From positions 111,586 to 175,585 of the forward strand of contig CALMSY010000025.1 of NCBI GenBank assembly GCA_937872475.1: DNA of 64,000 bases, written 5' to 3'. This document shows positions 16,753-25,912 of this stretch, piece after piece. The DNA comes from 67-14 sp020438345 (GTDB taxonomy: Bacteria; Actinomycetota; Thermoleophilia; Solirubrobacterales; 70-9). How positions within the stretch are numbered: position 1 is the stretch's first letter; each line of letters begins with the position of its first letter. The notes under the pieces are model-generated. The model searched no databases. It worked only from the letters and a program-made list of their open reading frames with translations, and was not told where the DNA came from. A program made the position numbers and the translations under genes.

Positions 16753-18185
16753 ACGCCGAATACGAAGCGGTGATCGGGCTGGAGATCCATGTCCAGCTTT
16801 CGACGAAGACCAAAATGTTCTGTGGCTGTGAACTCTCCTTCGGTGATGATCCGAACGTTCACACCTGCCCGGTTTGTCTCGCTCTGCCCGGTGTATTGCC
16901 GGTGCCGAACGAGCAGGCGGTTCGGTACGCGCTCCAGATCGGTGCCGCACTCGGCTGCGAGCTGTCACCGGTCTCCACCTTTGACCGCAAGAACTATTTC
17001 TATCCGGACAACCCCAAGGCCTACCAGATCACCCAGGCTGCGAATCCTTTCGCGGTCAACGGACAGCTGGGTGAAGTCCGGATCCATCACGCCCACCTTG
17101 AAGAAGATGCTGCCAAAACCATTCATACGGGCGGCGGCGGCCGAATCAGCGGATCTGACGCTTCACTGGTGGACTTCAACCGTGGCGGAACGCCGCTGGT
17201 CGAGATTGTCACCGAGCCGGACCTTCGCTCCGGTGCCCAGGTCCGTGAATGGGGTCAGCTGCTCCGGGCCACGATCAAGCAGCTGGGGGTATCCGATGTG
17301 AACATGGAGGAGGGTTCGCTGCGCTGCGACGCCAATATCTCGGTGCGTCCGGCCGGTTCCGAAACTCTCGGAACCAAGACGGAGCTGAAGAACATGAATT
17401 CCTTCCGCTTTATCGAGCGAGGGATCGAGGCGGAGATCGCCCGCCAGATGGAAATCGTCTCGGCCGGCGGGCAGGTCGTCCAGGAAACCCTTCATTTCGA
17501 TCCCGGGACCGGTGAGCTTCACTCGCTGCGGTCAAAGGAAGAGGCGCACGATTACCGCTACCTGCCGGAACCGGACCTGGTCCCGGTCGTTCCGACCCAG
17601 GCCATGTTTGACGCGGCGAAGAACTCGCTACCGGAACTGCCGGCAGCGCGTGCCGCAAGGTACAAGGAGCTTGGAGTATCGGAGCAGGCGGCGTTGCTGC
17701 TTTCTTTCGAAACTGACTGGGCCGGATACTTTGAGGGTGTGATGGCCGCGGACGCATCGATCGATCCCCGGGTTGCTGCAAACTGGGTCACCGGAGAATT
17801 CGCAGCCGAGCTTCGCAAACAGGACGATCAGCCACTGACTGAGGCAAAGGTCACCCCGGCCGGACTCGCCACCCTGATCAGCTTGGTCGCAGACAGAAAG
17901 ATCTCCCATGGGGCCGGCAAGACGGTCCTGGAAGAGATGGTTGCCTCAGGTGCCGAACCGGTCACGGTAGTGGCGGAAAAAGGCCTTGAGCAGATTTCAG
18001 ATTCCGGCGAGCTCGAAAAGATCGTGATCCAGGCGATCGAGGACAATCCGAAACCGGCCGAGCAGATCCGCGCGGGCAACGAGAAGGCTATCGGTGCCCT
18101 TGTCGGAGCCGTAATGAAAGCTACTCAGGGCCGGGCAGACGGCGGCGAAGTGAACCGTCTTCTACGCCAGCACCTGGGTATCTAG
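16749..18185 (+). CDS. gatB: Asp/Glu-tRNA amidotransferase subunit B
   Basis: 478-residue subunit that phosphorylates and amidates Glu-tRNA(Gln) or Asp-tRNA(Asn). It has the zinc-knuckle cysteines near residues 25-47 (CGCELSF...TCPVC), the signature VDFNRGGTPLVEIVTEPD near 140, and a C-terminal YqeY/tail domain for tRNA binding. It closes the gatCAB operon. A 54-nt gap without an obvious terminator separates it from the convergent protease gene. Confidence 0.97.
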   Translation: MNAEYEAVIGLEIHVQLSTKTKMFCGCELSFGDDPNVHTCPVCLALPGVLPVPNEQAVRYALQIGAALGCELSPVSTFDRKNYFYPDNPKAYQITQAANPFAVNGQLGEVRIHHAHLEEDAAKTIHTGGGGRISGSDASLVDFNRGGTPLVEIVTEPDLRSGAQVREWGQLLRATIKQLGVSDVNMEEGSLRCDANISVRPAGSETLGTKTELKNMNSFRFIERGIEAEIARQMEIVSAGGQVVQETLHFDPGTGELHSLRSKEEAHDYRYLPEPDLVPVVPTQAMFDAAKNSLPELPAARAARYKELGVSEQAALLLSFETDWAGYFEGVMAADASIDPRVAANWVTGEFAAELRKQDDQPLTEAKVTPAGLATLISLVADRKISHGAGKTVLEEMVASGAEPVTVVAEKGLEQISDSGELEKIVIQAIEDNPKPAEQIRAGNEKAIGALVGAVMKATQGRADGGEVNRLLRQHLGI

Positions 18186-18239
18186 ATGTAGTTCCCGGGC
18201 AGGTTGTCCATCCGGTAAAGGCCGGGTCGGGCGACCAGG

Positions 18240-19508
18240 CTATCGCCGGGGCAGCACAACCCGGAACTTGCGCACGATCTGTTTTTTGCTCAGGTTGCCG
18301 GTCTGGTCAATCGCTCTCACCTTCAGGGTATGACGGCCCGGGCTGAGGCGTGTGATCGAGATCTTTGAAGAGCAGTCCACAGTCCGCTGGCGATCCAGCT
18401 TGCAGCGGAAGCCGAGCAGGGTGGCGGAGCTGCCGGCGAAGGTAAAGACCACCTTCCGCTTGTGAACCACCTTCGGCGGGGCCTTCTTCAACTTCACGGT
18501 CGGGGCGGGGGAGCCACCCGCCTGGACATAGAGCGACTTGGCCGAATTCGAGAAGTATGGGCCGAAAATGATCCCGCAGAGTGTTGGCGCGCTGTCGCAA
18601 TACCCGTAGCTGACAACCGAATTGAGGTAGTTGCCGAGGGTTATCCATCCGCCTCCGCTGGAGCCCTGCTGCATCAGGCAGGGCCCGGCTGCCATTGGAA
18701 ACGGTGTGGATCCGTTGCTGGAATCGAAGCCGTCGAAAGCCGACTTGCAGCCCCTGAGGAATTCCCCGTCATAGGGCGGATTGGGCCGTGACGGATATCC
18801 GAAAATCGTGAACTCGCGATTCTTCGGATTCAGGTCGAAAGCGATCTGTCTCGAGCCCAGTTGGTTCTGGATCGGGCTGGAGAGCATCACCACGCCGATG
18901 TCGTAGCTGTTGGAGCCGCTCTCGACCCACTGCCGGGTCGTGATCCATTGGGAGCCGTAAAAGATGCCGTATGGGGTTTCGCCGTTCTCGTAGCCCGGGA
19001 CGAAAGCGATGTTTTCGACCCAGCTCCCGGTGGCCAGGTCAAACACACAGTGTCCGGCTGTGAAGACAACGTTGAGGTTGGCGGAGTCGACAACCGTCCC
19101 GGAGCAGGAATACGTATTGCCTCCCACAAGGAAGAAGATTCGACCTTGAATCCTCTGGGGAAAGGCGGTTACGTTGCCAGGCAGGAAATCACCTGTGGCC
19201 GCGGAGGTTCCGGCGTCGGATCCGAAGGAGGGAACCTTGAACGGGTTCGCGCCCCGGGGGCTGTCGGCAGGCTGGGCAGAAAGCATTCTCGCCCTGGTCC
19301 AGAAGGCCTCGCTGGATGCCGGACTGGCCACAACGGGCGACTTCCTGACTGAAGCGACGCCTACCTTGGAAACGGCCGGGGGAGGTGCCGCCCGGTCTGT
19401 GACCACCCCGGCTGCGGCATTGGACGAAGATGAAAGTATGGCCAGGAGGGAAGCGAAGAGGAAAATTGCTCCGCTTGTCACTCCCCATGCCCTGCTTGAT
19501 AGACCCAT
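18240..19508 (-). CDS. Secreted trypsin-like (V8/glutamyl-endopeptidase-type) serine protease
   Basis: 422-residue exported protein. Signal peptide at residues ~1-33 (GAIFLFASLLAILSSSSNAAAG), then a ~75-residue pro-region. The chymotrypsin-fold triad is visible: His in VFTAGHCVFD, Asp in NSYDIGVVML and Ser in QQGSSGGGW. Several Cys pairs suggest disulfides. The C-terminal ~90 residues are a separate Ig-like/Big-type domain (FTFAGSSATLLGFRCKLD...LKVRAIDQTGN) with a basic tail. ATG 19508 is supported by TCTAAT 6 nt upstream and the signal peptide. It is divergent from ndh. The substrate is unknown. Confidence 0.83.
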   Translation of the reverse strand: MGLSSRAWGVTSGAIFLFASLLAILSSSSNAAAGVVTDRAAPPPAVSKVGVASVRKSPVVASPASSEAFWTRARMLSAQPADSPRGANPFKVPSFGSDAGTSAATGDFLPGNVTAFPQRIQGRIFFLVGGNTYSCSGTVVDSANLNVVFTAGHCVFDLATGSWVENIAFVPGYENGETPYGIFYGSQWITTRQWVESGSNSYDIGVVMLSSPIQNQLGSRQIAFDLNPKNREFTIFGYPSRPNPPYDGEFLRGCKSAFDGFDSSNGSTPFPMAAGPCLMQQGSSGGGWITLGNYLNSVVSYGYCDSAPTLCGIIFGPYFSNSAKSLYVQAGGSPAPTVKLKKAPPKVVHKRKVVFTFAGSSATLLGFRCKLDRQRTVDCSSKISITRLSPGRHTLKVRAIDQTGNLSKKQIVRKFRVVLPRR

Positions 19509-19514
19509 TGCTCC

Positions 19515-19520
19515 ATTAGA
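19515..19520 (-). promoter_or_regulatory. -10 hexamer TCTAAT for the secreted protease (leaderless)
   Basis: On the minus strand TCTAAT (5/6 to TATAAT) is followed by 6 nt and ATG 19508. Confidence 0.45.
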
Positions 19521-19568
19521 ACAGATCAAACCGATGCTGGTTGCGGCGTAACGGGGAATCCATCCGCC

Positions 19569-19574
19569 TATACT
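19569..19574 (+). promoter_or_regulatory. -10 hexamer TATACT for ndh (leaderless)
   Basis: TATACT is followed by 7 nt and ATG 19582. It is divergent from the protease promoter 49 nt away. Confidence 0.55.
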
Positions 19575-19581
19575 CGCCGCC

Positions 19582-20961
19582 ATGGCCTGGAACATCGTTA
19601 TTGCCGGTGGTGGATTCGCCGGCGCAAATGCTGCCCTTGAGCTCGAGAAACTGCTGCCCAGGCAGTCGTCCCGGCTGATTCTGGTCAATGACGTAAATTT
19701 TCTGCTCTACACGCCGCTTCTGCCGGAAGCAGCCGCAGGCACCCTGGAACCGCGTCATGTGGTGACTCCGCTGCGGGACATCCTCCACCGGACCAACCTT
19801 CGTCTTGGGGTTGTTGACGGCCATGACCGCGATTCACGCTCAGTGACCGTCCGCTCCCATACCGGAGAAACGGATCAGATCGCCTACGACCACCTGATCC
19901 TCGCGCCCGGATCGATCTCCCGCTTCCTTCCGGTGCCAGGCCTCACCGAGCATGCGGTCGGGTTCAAGAGCCTCGCGGATGCGATCTACCTCCGCAATCA
20001 CGTGATCGAAACGCTGGAAATGGCAAATGCGACGGAGGACAGCAGTTTGCGGGATGAACTCCTCACGTACATGTTCGTGGGTGGTGGCTACGCCGGGCTT
20101 GAGGCTCTGGCGGAGCTCCAGGACTTCGCGGCGGACGCGATGCAGCACTATCCGAAGGCCCGCCTGCACGGAATGCGCTGGATTCTGGTCGAGGCGGCCG
20201 ACCGGGTGCTGCCGGAAATTGACCGGGAACTTGCTGACTACGCGGTGGCCGAACTGACCAGTCGCGGCATCGACGTGAAAATGGGAACCACGCTGGAAGA
20301 AGTCACCGCGACCTCTGCCCGGATCTCGAACGGGGAGGAGATTCCGACCAGAACCGTTGTGTGGACCGCCGGAGTAGCTCCCCACCCTGCCCTCAGGAAC
20401 CTGGCTGTACCGCTCGACGAACGAGGGAAAGTCATAGTTGACAGCCGCCTTGCGGTTGAAGGCATGGAGGGTGTGTGGGCACTCGGAGATGCAGCCGCGG
20501 TGCCGAACCCGGCCGGAGGCGTTTGTCCCCCGACCGCGCAGCATGCGGTCAGACAGGCGCCGGTTGTAGCCAACAACGTAGCCGCGGCGATCGGCATTGG
20601 TCATTCCCGTGAATTCACATATGAAGGCGGTGCGGCTTTCGTCAACCTCGGCAGATACAAGGCTGTCGGCAAGATTGGCGACCGCAAGTTCAGCGGCTTC
20701 AAAGCCTGGTGGCTGGCCCGGTCGTACCACATGAGCCAGATCCCGGGACTTCCCAGAAAGATCCGGGCCGTGATCGACTGGACGGCCAGCCTGCCTTTCT
20801 CCCGCGACCTTTCGGAGGTCGGATCGATCGGCCGTCCCGGTGTGCTCAGCCCGGACCGCTACGCCCGAGGCGGTTCGCACCGCCCGGTCGAAGGTGAGCT
20901 TCCGGCGGCGGGGAGGGACCGGGACCAGGCCGGGAAAGATTCGGGCTCCGAAGATTCCTAG
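19582..20961 (+). CDS. ndh: Type II NADH dehydrogenase (NDH-2)
   Basis: 459-residue FAD flavoprotein oxidising NADH and reducing menaquinone at the membrane without proton pumping. The first Rossmann motif is AGGGFAGANAALELEK at residues 6-21 (FAD). The second, VGGGYAGLEALAEL, near 168 binds NADH. The third FAD segment is GVWALGDAAAVPNP near 292, followed by PPTAQHAVRQA. The C-terminal ~60 residues after the amphipathic membrane-binding helix region are Gly/Arg-rich and variable. The end overlaps by 4 nt the convergent cupredoxin gene. The men genes in this window would make its electron acceptor. Confidence 0.9.
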   Translation: MAWNIVIAGGGFAGANAALELEKLLPRQSSRLILVNDVNFLLYTPLLPEAAAGTLEPRHVVTPLRDILHRTNLRLGVVDGHDRDSRSVTVRSHTGETDQIAYDHLILAPGSISRFLPVPGLTEHAVGFKSLADAIYLRNHVIETLEMANATEDSSLRDELLTYMFVGGGYAGLEALAELQDFAADAMQHYPKARLHGMRWILVEAADRVLPEIDRELADYAVAELTSRGIDVKMGTTLEEVTATSARISNGEEIPTRTVVWTAGVAPHPALRNLAVPLDERGKVIVDSRLAVEGMEGVWALGDAAAVPNPAGGVCPPTAQHAVRQAPVVANNVAAAIGIGHSREFTYEGGAAFVNLGRYKAVGKIGDRKFSGFKAWWLARSYHMSQIPGLPRKIRAVIDWTASLPFSRDLSEVGSIGRPGVLSPDRYARGGSHRPVEGELPAAGRDRDQAGKDSGSEDS

Positions 20962-21497
20962 CGGACCGCAATTTCGGTATCCATGCCCTTCTCCGCATGG
21001 GTCGGGAGTGAGCACCAGAGCCGGTAGGTTCCGGGGCTGGTAACCAGCCGGATCCGGCTGGTTTGCGACGGGGCGGTTTCCGGAGTTGCCATTTCCGCGC
21101 CACCCTCCAACCGGACAAGGTGAAGATCATGTCCGTCTTCGCCCCGGTTGTTCAATTCGATGATCGTGTCACCGGCATCCAGCGAAGTGGCAGACAGCGT
21201 GAAGCCGAACTCGAATGCCCTCACGCCAAGCCGGGCGGGGGCTGGATCAGGCAGGTTGACCTTTCGGCAGACCCGGACCTTCTTCACCTTGTAGCGGACA
21301 ACGCGCTTCCACTTGCCATCCGTCTTGATCCAGCGATGGACCCGTTTGTGCTTCCACTTCCAGGTGCAGACAGCCTGCGTGGCTGAGCTTCCGGCTGAGG
21401 GCCCGGCCAGGTCTGGCCCGGGCGAGCCCGCAGCCTGGTTTCCTCCCAGCGCGACTGCCGTGACCAGCAGCAGGATTGTCAAAACCGGCCGTGACAT
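20958..21497 (-). CDS. Exported cupredoxin-domain protein (type 1 copper site)
   Basis: 179-residue secreted protein. Signal peptide at residues 1-23 (VLTILLLVTAVALGG). A basic segment of alternating Lys/Arg/Trp (KHKRVHRWIKTDGKWKRVV) lies near residue 48. It ends in a plastocyanin-like domain. The four type 1 copper ligands are visible: His in GHDLHL, then Cys, His and Met in WCSLPTHAEKGM (spacing C-x4-H-x4-M). Its ATG overlaps the DUF1501 stop by one base (TGATG), making it the third gene of an exported operon. An electron-transfer or copper-storage role with its partners is inference. Confidence 0.8.
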   Translation of the reverse strand: MSRPVLTILLLVTAVALGGNQAAGSPGPDLAGPSAGSSATQAVCTWKWKHKRVHRWIKTDGKWKRVVRYKVKKVRVCRKVNLPDPAPARLGVRAFEFGFTLSATSLDAGDTIIELNNRGEDGHDLHLVRLEGGAEMATPETAPSQTSRIRLVTSPGTYRLWCSLPTHAEKGMDTEIAVR

Positions 21498-22849
21498 CAC
21501 TTGAGCAGGGACGGTCGGGCGAAGCCGGCAGCGCCTGGAATCACCGCAGCGGCATCGAAATCCAGCCACTGCTCGAGCAGCGAGCTGTACATGGCGCGGA
21601 AATCGGAGGTGTGGCGCAGATTTTCGTCTTCATCGAGGTTGGTCAGCCCGGGGAATTCACCAACCATCCTGCCACTGGCCCGGCTGCCGATCAAAAATGA
21701 AATACCAGCCGCACCGTGATCGGTGCCAGCGGATCCGTTTTCTTCCGGGCGGCGGCCAAACTCGGACCAGACCTGGACCAGAACCCGGTCCTGAAGCCCG
21801 CGGGCCTCGAGGTCGCGTTGAAACGCGAGCAGGGAATCACAGGTCAGCTTGATGCCTGACTCAAACTCTTCCCGTTGCGCGGAGTGAGTGTCGTACGCAC
21901 CATCCGCGCTGACCGCAACACAACGGAGAGGCATCCCCGCGCCGAGCAGCGCTGAAAGTCCCGAGAGTTGCCGGCCGAGATGGGCATCCGGATACTCAAC
22001 CGGTGCTTCGAAGCCGTTGAACGAGGCGAGTGTCTCGCGGATGCTGTTTGTGGAGCGGATCGCCATCCGGCTCGCTTCCAGGGCGGCAGAATCCGAAGGG
22101 AAGGAGCCCATGCGTTTGAAACTTCGGAACATTTCGTCGCTGACTGGCTCGCTGGCCCAGGACCAGAGGTCATAGTCGGTCACCCCTTCAACGGCAGCAA
22201 CCGGTTTGCTGGCAGTCGCGAGGGCAGGAGCGAGGGTATTGCTGAGGGAAAGTCCCTGGAGCGGGTTGTCGTCGCTGCCGACCAGGTCAAGGTAGCGGCC
22301 CATCCAGCCGGTCTGCGCGTTGGTGTCAAGCTCACCGACTTCCCAGAAGTGACGGGAAGTGAAATGTGACTGGTTCGCGTCGTCATACCCGATCGCCGGG
22401 AAGACTGTGACTTTTCCTTCCGCATGGAGCTGTGCCAGTGAAGCGGCCGAGGGATGCCAACGGAGGTTCGGGTCTTCGCTGAATGGACTGCCGGCCGACT
22501 CTTCCAGCGCAAGGACGGGACGGAGTTCGTGGTACCTGGAATGGCCGACCGGGGCCAGCAGACTGAGGGCATCCGCACCGCCATCGAGAAATACGGAAAC
22601 GATCACCCGGTCCGATTGTGCCGCGCTGGCAATGCCGTCTTCGAACAGGGGCAGCGAGCTGTGGCTGGCCCCGTAGACCGCGAGGGCCAGGCCAGCGGCT
22701 CCGGCGATGAAGCCCCGCCGGGTCATCCCGGTACCGGCCGGCACCGGCATGCCCCTTTCTATTTCCGGCAGGCCATCACCCGCCCTGGCGGCGGCTGACC
22801 GGAACAGACTGGAGCGGGTGTAGTTGTCGCAGCAGCGGGATCTGGTCAT
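21497..22849 (-). CDS. DUF1501 family protein, Tat-exported
   Basis: 450-residue member of the DUF1501 family (alkaline-phosphatase/sulfatase-like fold, function unknown). A twin-arginine signal MTRRGFIAGAAGLALAVYG starts near residue 42, after a conserved N-terminal stretch with a Cys-Cys pair (SRCCDNYTRS). FLDGGADALSLLAP near 95 and QVWSEFGRRPEENGSAGTDHG near 365 are family hallmarks, the latter a possible metal site. ATG 22849 overlaps the stop of the upstream DUF1800 gene (ATGA). DUF1501 and DUF1800 genes are commonly adjacent, implying a joint extracytoplasmic job. Confidence 0.85.
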   Translation of the reverse strand: MTRSRCCDNYTRSSLFRSAAARAGDGLPEIERGMPVPAGTGMTRRGFIAGAAGLALAVYGASHSSLPLFEDGIASAAQSDRVIVSVFLDGGADALSLLAPVGHSRYHELRPVLALEESAGSPFSEDPNLRWHPSAASLAQLHAEGKVTVFPAIGYDDANQSHFTSRHFWEVGELDTNAQTGWMGRYLDLVGSDDNPLQGLSLSNTLAPALATASKPVAAVEGVTDYDLWSWASEPVSDEMFRSFKRMGSFPSDSAALEASRMAIRSTNSIRETLASFNGFEAPVEYPDAHLGRQLSGLSALLGAGMPLRCVAVSADGAYDTHSAQREEFESGIKLTCDSLLAFQRDLEARGLQDRVLVQVWSEFGRRPEENGSAGTDHGAAGISFLIGSRASGRMVGEFPGLTNLDEDENLRHTSDFRAMYSSLLEQWLDFDAAAVIPGAAGFARPSLLK

Positions 22850-24402
22850 GAGAGCTGAAAATCCGGGGAGGAAGCAATCAGTTGAAGCAGGGCGTTCTGT
22901 CGCATCGCCAGATACGGTCGCTGTTGCCATTCATCGCGGATGTGGGAGGGAACCCGATTCGAAAAGGCGATCAGTTCGTTCTGGTGCTCTGACCTGAGAG
23001 CTGGCCATCCGAGAGCGGCTAGCGCCCGGTTCATCGCGTTCCGGGTCGATTCCTGGCTGGCGTAGCTTTCGTCCCAGGCATCGTGGTGACGGGAGTCAAG
23101 GGCATAGGTGACCATCAGCCATCTAGCCCGCACGGTCGAGGTGTCGAGCCAGCTTTCATCGTCCCATCCGGAGACATTCGGTGGCTCGAAGAGTTTCTGG
23201 CCGGCACCGTCACCCAGCCATGTCCACGAGTCTGTTTCCACCGGCAACCCGAGAGCCCGCAACAGGCTCGCGTTATACACCGCAGGCGGTTTCACCATGG
23301 CCGGGCCGCGATAAAGATCCGGGTGCCGGAGAATCGCCTCGAGCACCGGCAGGATTCGGCGATTTCCTTTCAGGTACAGGGAGACAAGCGACTTCATCGT
23401 CGACTTCGACGGGGCGACAGGAATGAAGTAGCTCCACAGCTTCTCGACGAAGAAGTCCGCATGCATCGGATGGGTGACACAAAGCCGGCAGACATCCTGC
23501 CAGCCCCAGTTTCCGGTCTTCCCGAAAATCGTTTTCGATCCCTCATCGTGGTATTTCGGGTCGAACCGGAAATTGATCGCACCGAGATCGTCATCCCAGT
23601 CGGAGCGCCATCCGGTCAACGCCCGTGCTGCTTCACGCACATCTTCCTCCGTGTAGGCGCCGCGGTCTGCGCCCAAGGTGAAGAGCTCCATCAGTTCTCG
23701 AGCGAAATTCTCGTTCGGTGACCATTTCGTGTTCTCGTTCCCGTTCAGCCACTGGAGCATTGCGGGGTCGACGGTCAGCGTCAGGACAAGGTCATCGAAG
23801 GTCCCGTTTACCGCCGCCCTGAGTTTCCAGAACTGGTCGATCATCTGGCGCTGCTGGGAAACCCCGGCAATCGAAGTCGCGAACCAGTCATGAAACACAA
23901 GCGCCATCCGTTCGCGGAACGGCTGGTTGCTCCTCACCATCCGGTCGAGCCACCAGAGATGGTCATGACCCCAGGCGTCAAACGGAGCGATCGGCAGCCC
24001 GTCACTGTCCACGGGTTCAGGGCCGATCAGCTGGAGCTTTGATTTCGGCCGGGTCAGGGATTCGACAGCCTTTGGAAAGCCCTTGCGGGCGAGCTTCTCG
24101 GCCTGGCCGGGGGTTGGTCCGAACCCGGCCCGGTTCAGAAGTCTGGTGGCCTCGATCCTGCCGAAATGACCCAGAAAAATGCCGAAAGGCTGGGGTGCCG
24201 CTGGACGCTTCGGCTTCTGGGGACGGGGTAGAGGCCGAGGGCCTGGATCCTTGCGGGGCGGCTTCTGGCCACGACGCCGCCGGATCCTCCTGGTTCGCAG
24301 CCGGACCACACCCTCGCCGGTGTCAATCCAGCGACGGCGACGGTAGACCCTGGTCTTCTTTCTCTTGCTGCCTGCCTTGACTGCCATTCCCTGTCCCTGC
24401 AT
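22846..24402 (-). CDS. DUF1800 family protein
   Basis: 518-residue member of the DUF1800 family, of unknown function. A strongly basic N-terminus (KRKKTRVYRRRRWIDTGEG and then a Pro/Arg/Lys stretch) precedes the domain starting near LLNRAGFGPTPGQAEKLA. Visible hallmarks are LVFHDWFATS, NENFARELMELFTLG near residue 240, a Gly/Asp pair in TEEDVREAARALTGW, and VSGWDDESWLDTSTVRARW near 410. No clear signal peptide is seen, only the basic region, so its location is uncertain. ATG 24402 is used; ATG 24387 is a close alternative. It is the first gene of DUF1800-DUF1501-cupredoxin. Confidence 0.82.
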   Translation of the reverse strand: MQGQGMAVKAGSKRKKTRVYRRRRWIDTGEGVVRLRTRRIRRRRGQKPPRKDPGPRPLPRPQKPKRPAAPQPFGIFLGHFGRIEATRLLNRAGFGPTPGQAEKLARKGFPKAVESLTRPKSKLQLIGPEPVDSDGLPIAPFDAWGHDHLWWLDRMVRSNQPFRERMALVFHDWFATSIAGVSQQRQMIDQFWKLRAAVNGTFDDLVLTLTVDPAMLQWLNGNENTKWSPNENFARELMELFTLGADRGAYTEEDVREAARALTGWRSDWDDDLGAINFRFDPKYHDEGSKTIFGKTGNWGWQDVCRLCVTHPMHADFFVEKLWSYFIPVAPSKSTMKSLVSLYLKGNRRILPVLEAILRHPDLYRGPAMVKPPAVYNASLLRALGLPVETDSWTWLGDGAGQKLFEPPNVSGWDDESWLDTSTVRARWLMVTYALDSRHHDAWDESYASQESTRNAMNRALAALGWPALRSEHQNELIAFSNRVPSHIRDEWQQRPYLAMRQNALLQLIASSPDFQLS

Positions 24403-24481
24403 TGTTCACCAGCCGTCAAGCGGAACCTCTCCAGGCCCCTACCGGCCGCCCGGGAAGGCCCCGGACCGGCACAATGCCAGT

Positions 24482-24763
24482 GTGGGCTACGAGTACGTAT
24501 TCATCGCATTGCTCTTTGGTATCGCAACCGGAATCATCGGGCGTGCCAAGGGAGGTTCTTTCTTCATCTGGCTGATCATCGGTACGGTCCTGCCGGGTCT
24601 CGGCCTGATCGCCGTGTTCATGATGAGGAACGAAATCAACGAGCCGGAACGTCAATGTCCGAACTGCCACAACATCGTGAAGCTCTACGTCCAGGTCTGC
24701 CCCCGTTGCGGCTACGACCTCTACCTGCCGGAGCCGGAAGAAACCCGCATGCCGCCGCGGTAG
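24482..24763 (+). CDS. Small membrane protein with C-terminal zinc ribbon
   Basis: 93-residue protein. Two hydrophobic helices (VFIALLFGIATGIIG and FIWLIIGTVLPGLGLIAVFMM) form a hairpin and are followed by a four-cysteine ribbon CPNC...CPRC around residues 59-80, then an acidic tail. The N-terminal part resembles small membrane proteins found near transport genes; the cysteines suggest zinc binding on the cytoplasmic side. GTG 24482 is used; CACAAT lies 6 nt upstream. Divergent from DUF1800. No defined function. Confidence 0.7.
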   Translation: MGYEYVFIALLFGIATGIIGRAKGGSFFIWLIIGTVLPGLGLIAVFMMRNEINEPERQCPNCHNIVKLYVQVCPRCGYDLYLPEPEETRMPPR

Positions 24764-24847
24764 GTCTGCCGCCTCCGGCCGGGGTCCAACAGGGCTATCC
24801 GTCGATCCGGAGCCATTTGCGTAACGCGGCCCGGTGCTACCTGGGGA

Positions 24848-25912
24848 CTAGCGCAGCCAGGTTCGCATGATCGCGTTTGCGAATCCCATTCCGTAACGGA
24901 ACACTGCCGGTTTCTTGCTGTGGCCGTGGAGGCGTTGTTCGACCGTTACCGGTACCTCAACGGCTGGAACACCGCGCTTGATCGCCTCGATCATGAACTC
25001 GGAGGTGTGGAACTGCTCCTGTTTGAGGACCAGGGTGGGAAGGACGCTGGTACGGACTGCCCGGTAGCCGTTCGAACAGTCGGTGACATGAGTGCGGGTG
25101 ATGAAAGAGACCAGCCGGTTGAAGAAGACGATGCCCATCTCACGGGCGAAATGGTTTTCCTCGGCGTGACCGAGCACTCTCGACCCGTGGGCGACGTCGG
25201 CATTGCCGTCGAGCACCGGCTGGACCAGATTCGGCATTTCGGCCGGCAGATGCTGACCATCAGCGTCAAGGGTGACCACGATCGCGGCGTCGGAGTCGAC
25301 CATCAGCCGGTAGCCGGTGCGGAGTGCCGCGCCGCCACCGCGGTTCACCACATGCCGGGCGACGACCGCGTCGTGGGCTTCAGCAACTTCCTCGGTACCG
25401 TCGCTCGAGCCGTCGTCGACTACCAGGGTGGCGGTTGGCAGGCCACAGACTTCGGCCGGGATCTGGTCCAGGACATAACCGATGTTGTCGGCCTCGTTGT
25501 AGGCCGGGATGACAACCGCGATCTTGCCTCTGAACCGCTTGCGATGGTCGTTCTCACGGAACTGTTCCGAAGAAATGCCTTCCAGCACCGCGGAAAGCTG
25601 CCGGGCGTTGCGGGCCCCGACCGAAAGCGCGCGGAGTGCCATCAGGAAGAGGATGAAGATCGCGATTACCGCGAGTCCGAGAATCCGGCCACCGTTACCC
25701 CGGTTGAAGGAGAGGGCGGAAAGCAGACGGTCGGTGATCTCGGTGCCGGAGACGACCGCCAGCCCGAGACCGGCCAGGAGCAGCAGGATCACATCGGCAT
25801 TTCGCATCTCCCGGCGGCGGACGAACGCGAAGCCGATTATCAATGCGGCTACTACGAGTCCGGTAGTACGCAGGGCGGTGAGCTGGGCTGGGAATATCGA
25901 GGCGAGAGTCAT
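24848..25912 (-). CDS. Membrane-anchored family 2 glycosyltransferase (DPM1-like) with N-terminal DUF2304-type helices
   Basis: 354 residues. Residues ~1-100 hold three transmembrane helices of DUF2304 type. From about 128 a GT-A domain begins: VVIPAYNEADNIGYVL, VVDDGSSDGT, the DXD-type motif TLDADGQH, then DCSNGYRAVR. The domain resembles polyprenyl-phosphate mannosyl/glucosyl transferases, which load sugars onto lipid carriers for GT-C enzymes. That fits the two GT-C-like genes upstream: its ATG overlaps the preceding stop by 4 nt (ATGA). Donor sugar unknown. Confidence 0.87.
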   Translation of the reverse strand: MTLASIFPAQLTALRTTGLVVAALIIGFAFVRRREMRNADVILLLLAGLGLAVVSGTEITDRLLSALSFNRGNGGRILGLAVIAIFILFLMALRALSVGARNARQLSAVLEGISSEQFRENDHRKRFRGKIAVVIPAYNEADNIGYVLDQIPAEVCGLPTATLVVDDGSSDGTEEVAEAHDAVVARHVVNRGGGAALRTGYRLMVDSDAAIVVTLDADGQHLPAEMPNLVQPVLDGNADVAHGSRVLGHAEENHFAREMGIVFFNRLVSFITRTHVTDCSNGYRAVRTSVLPTLVLKQEQFHTSEFMIEAIKRGVPAVEVPVTVEQRLHGHSKKPAVFRYGMGFANAIMRTWLR

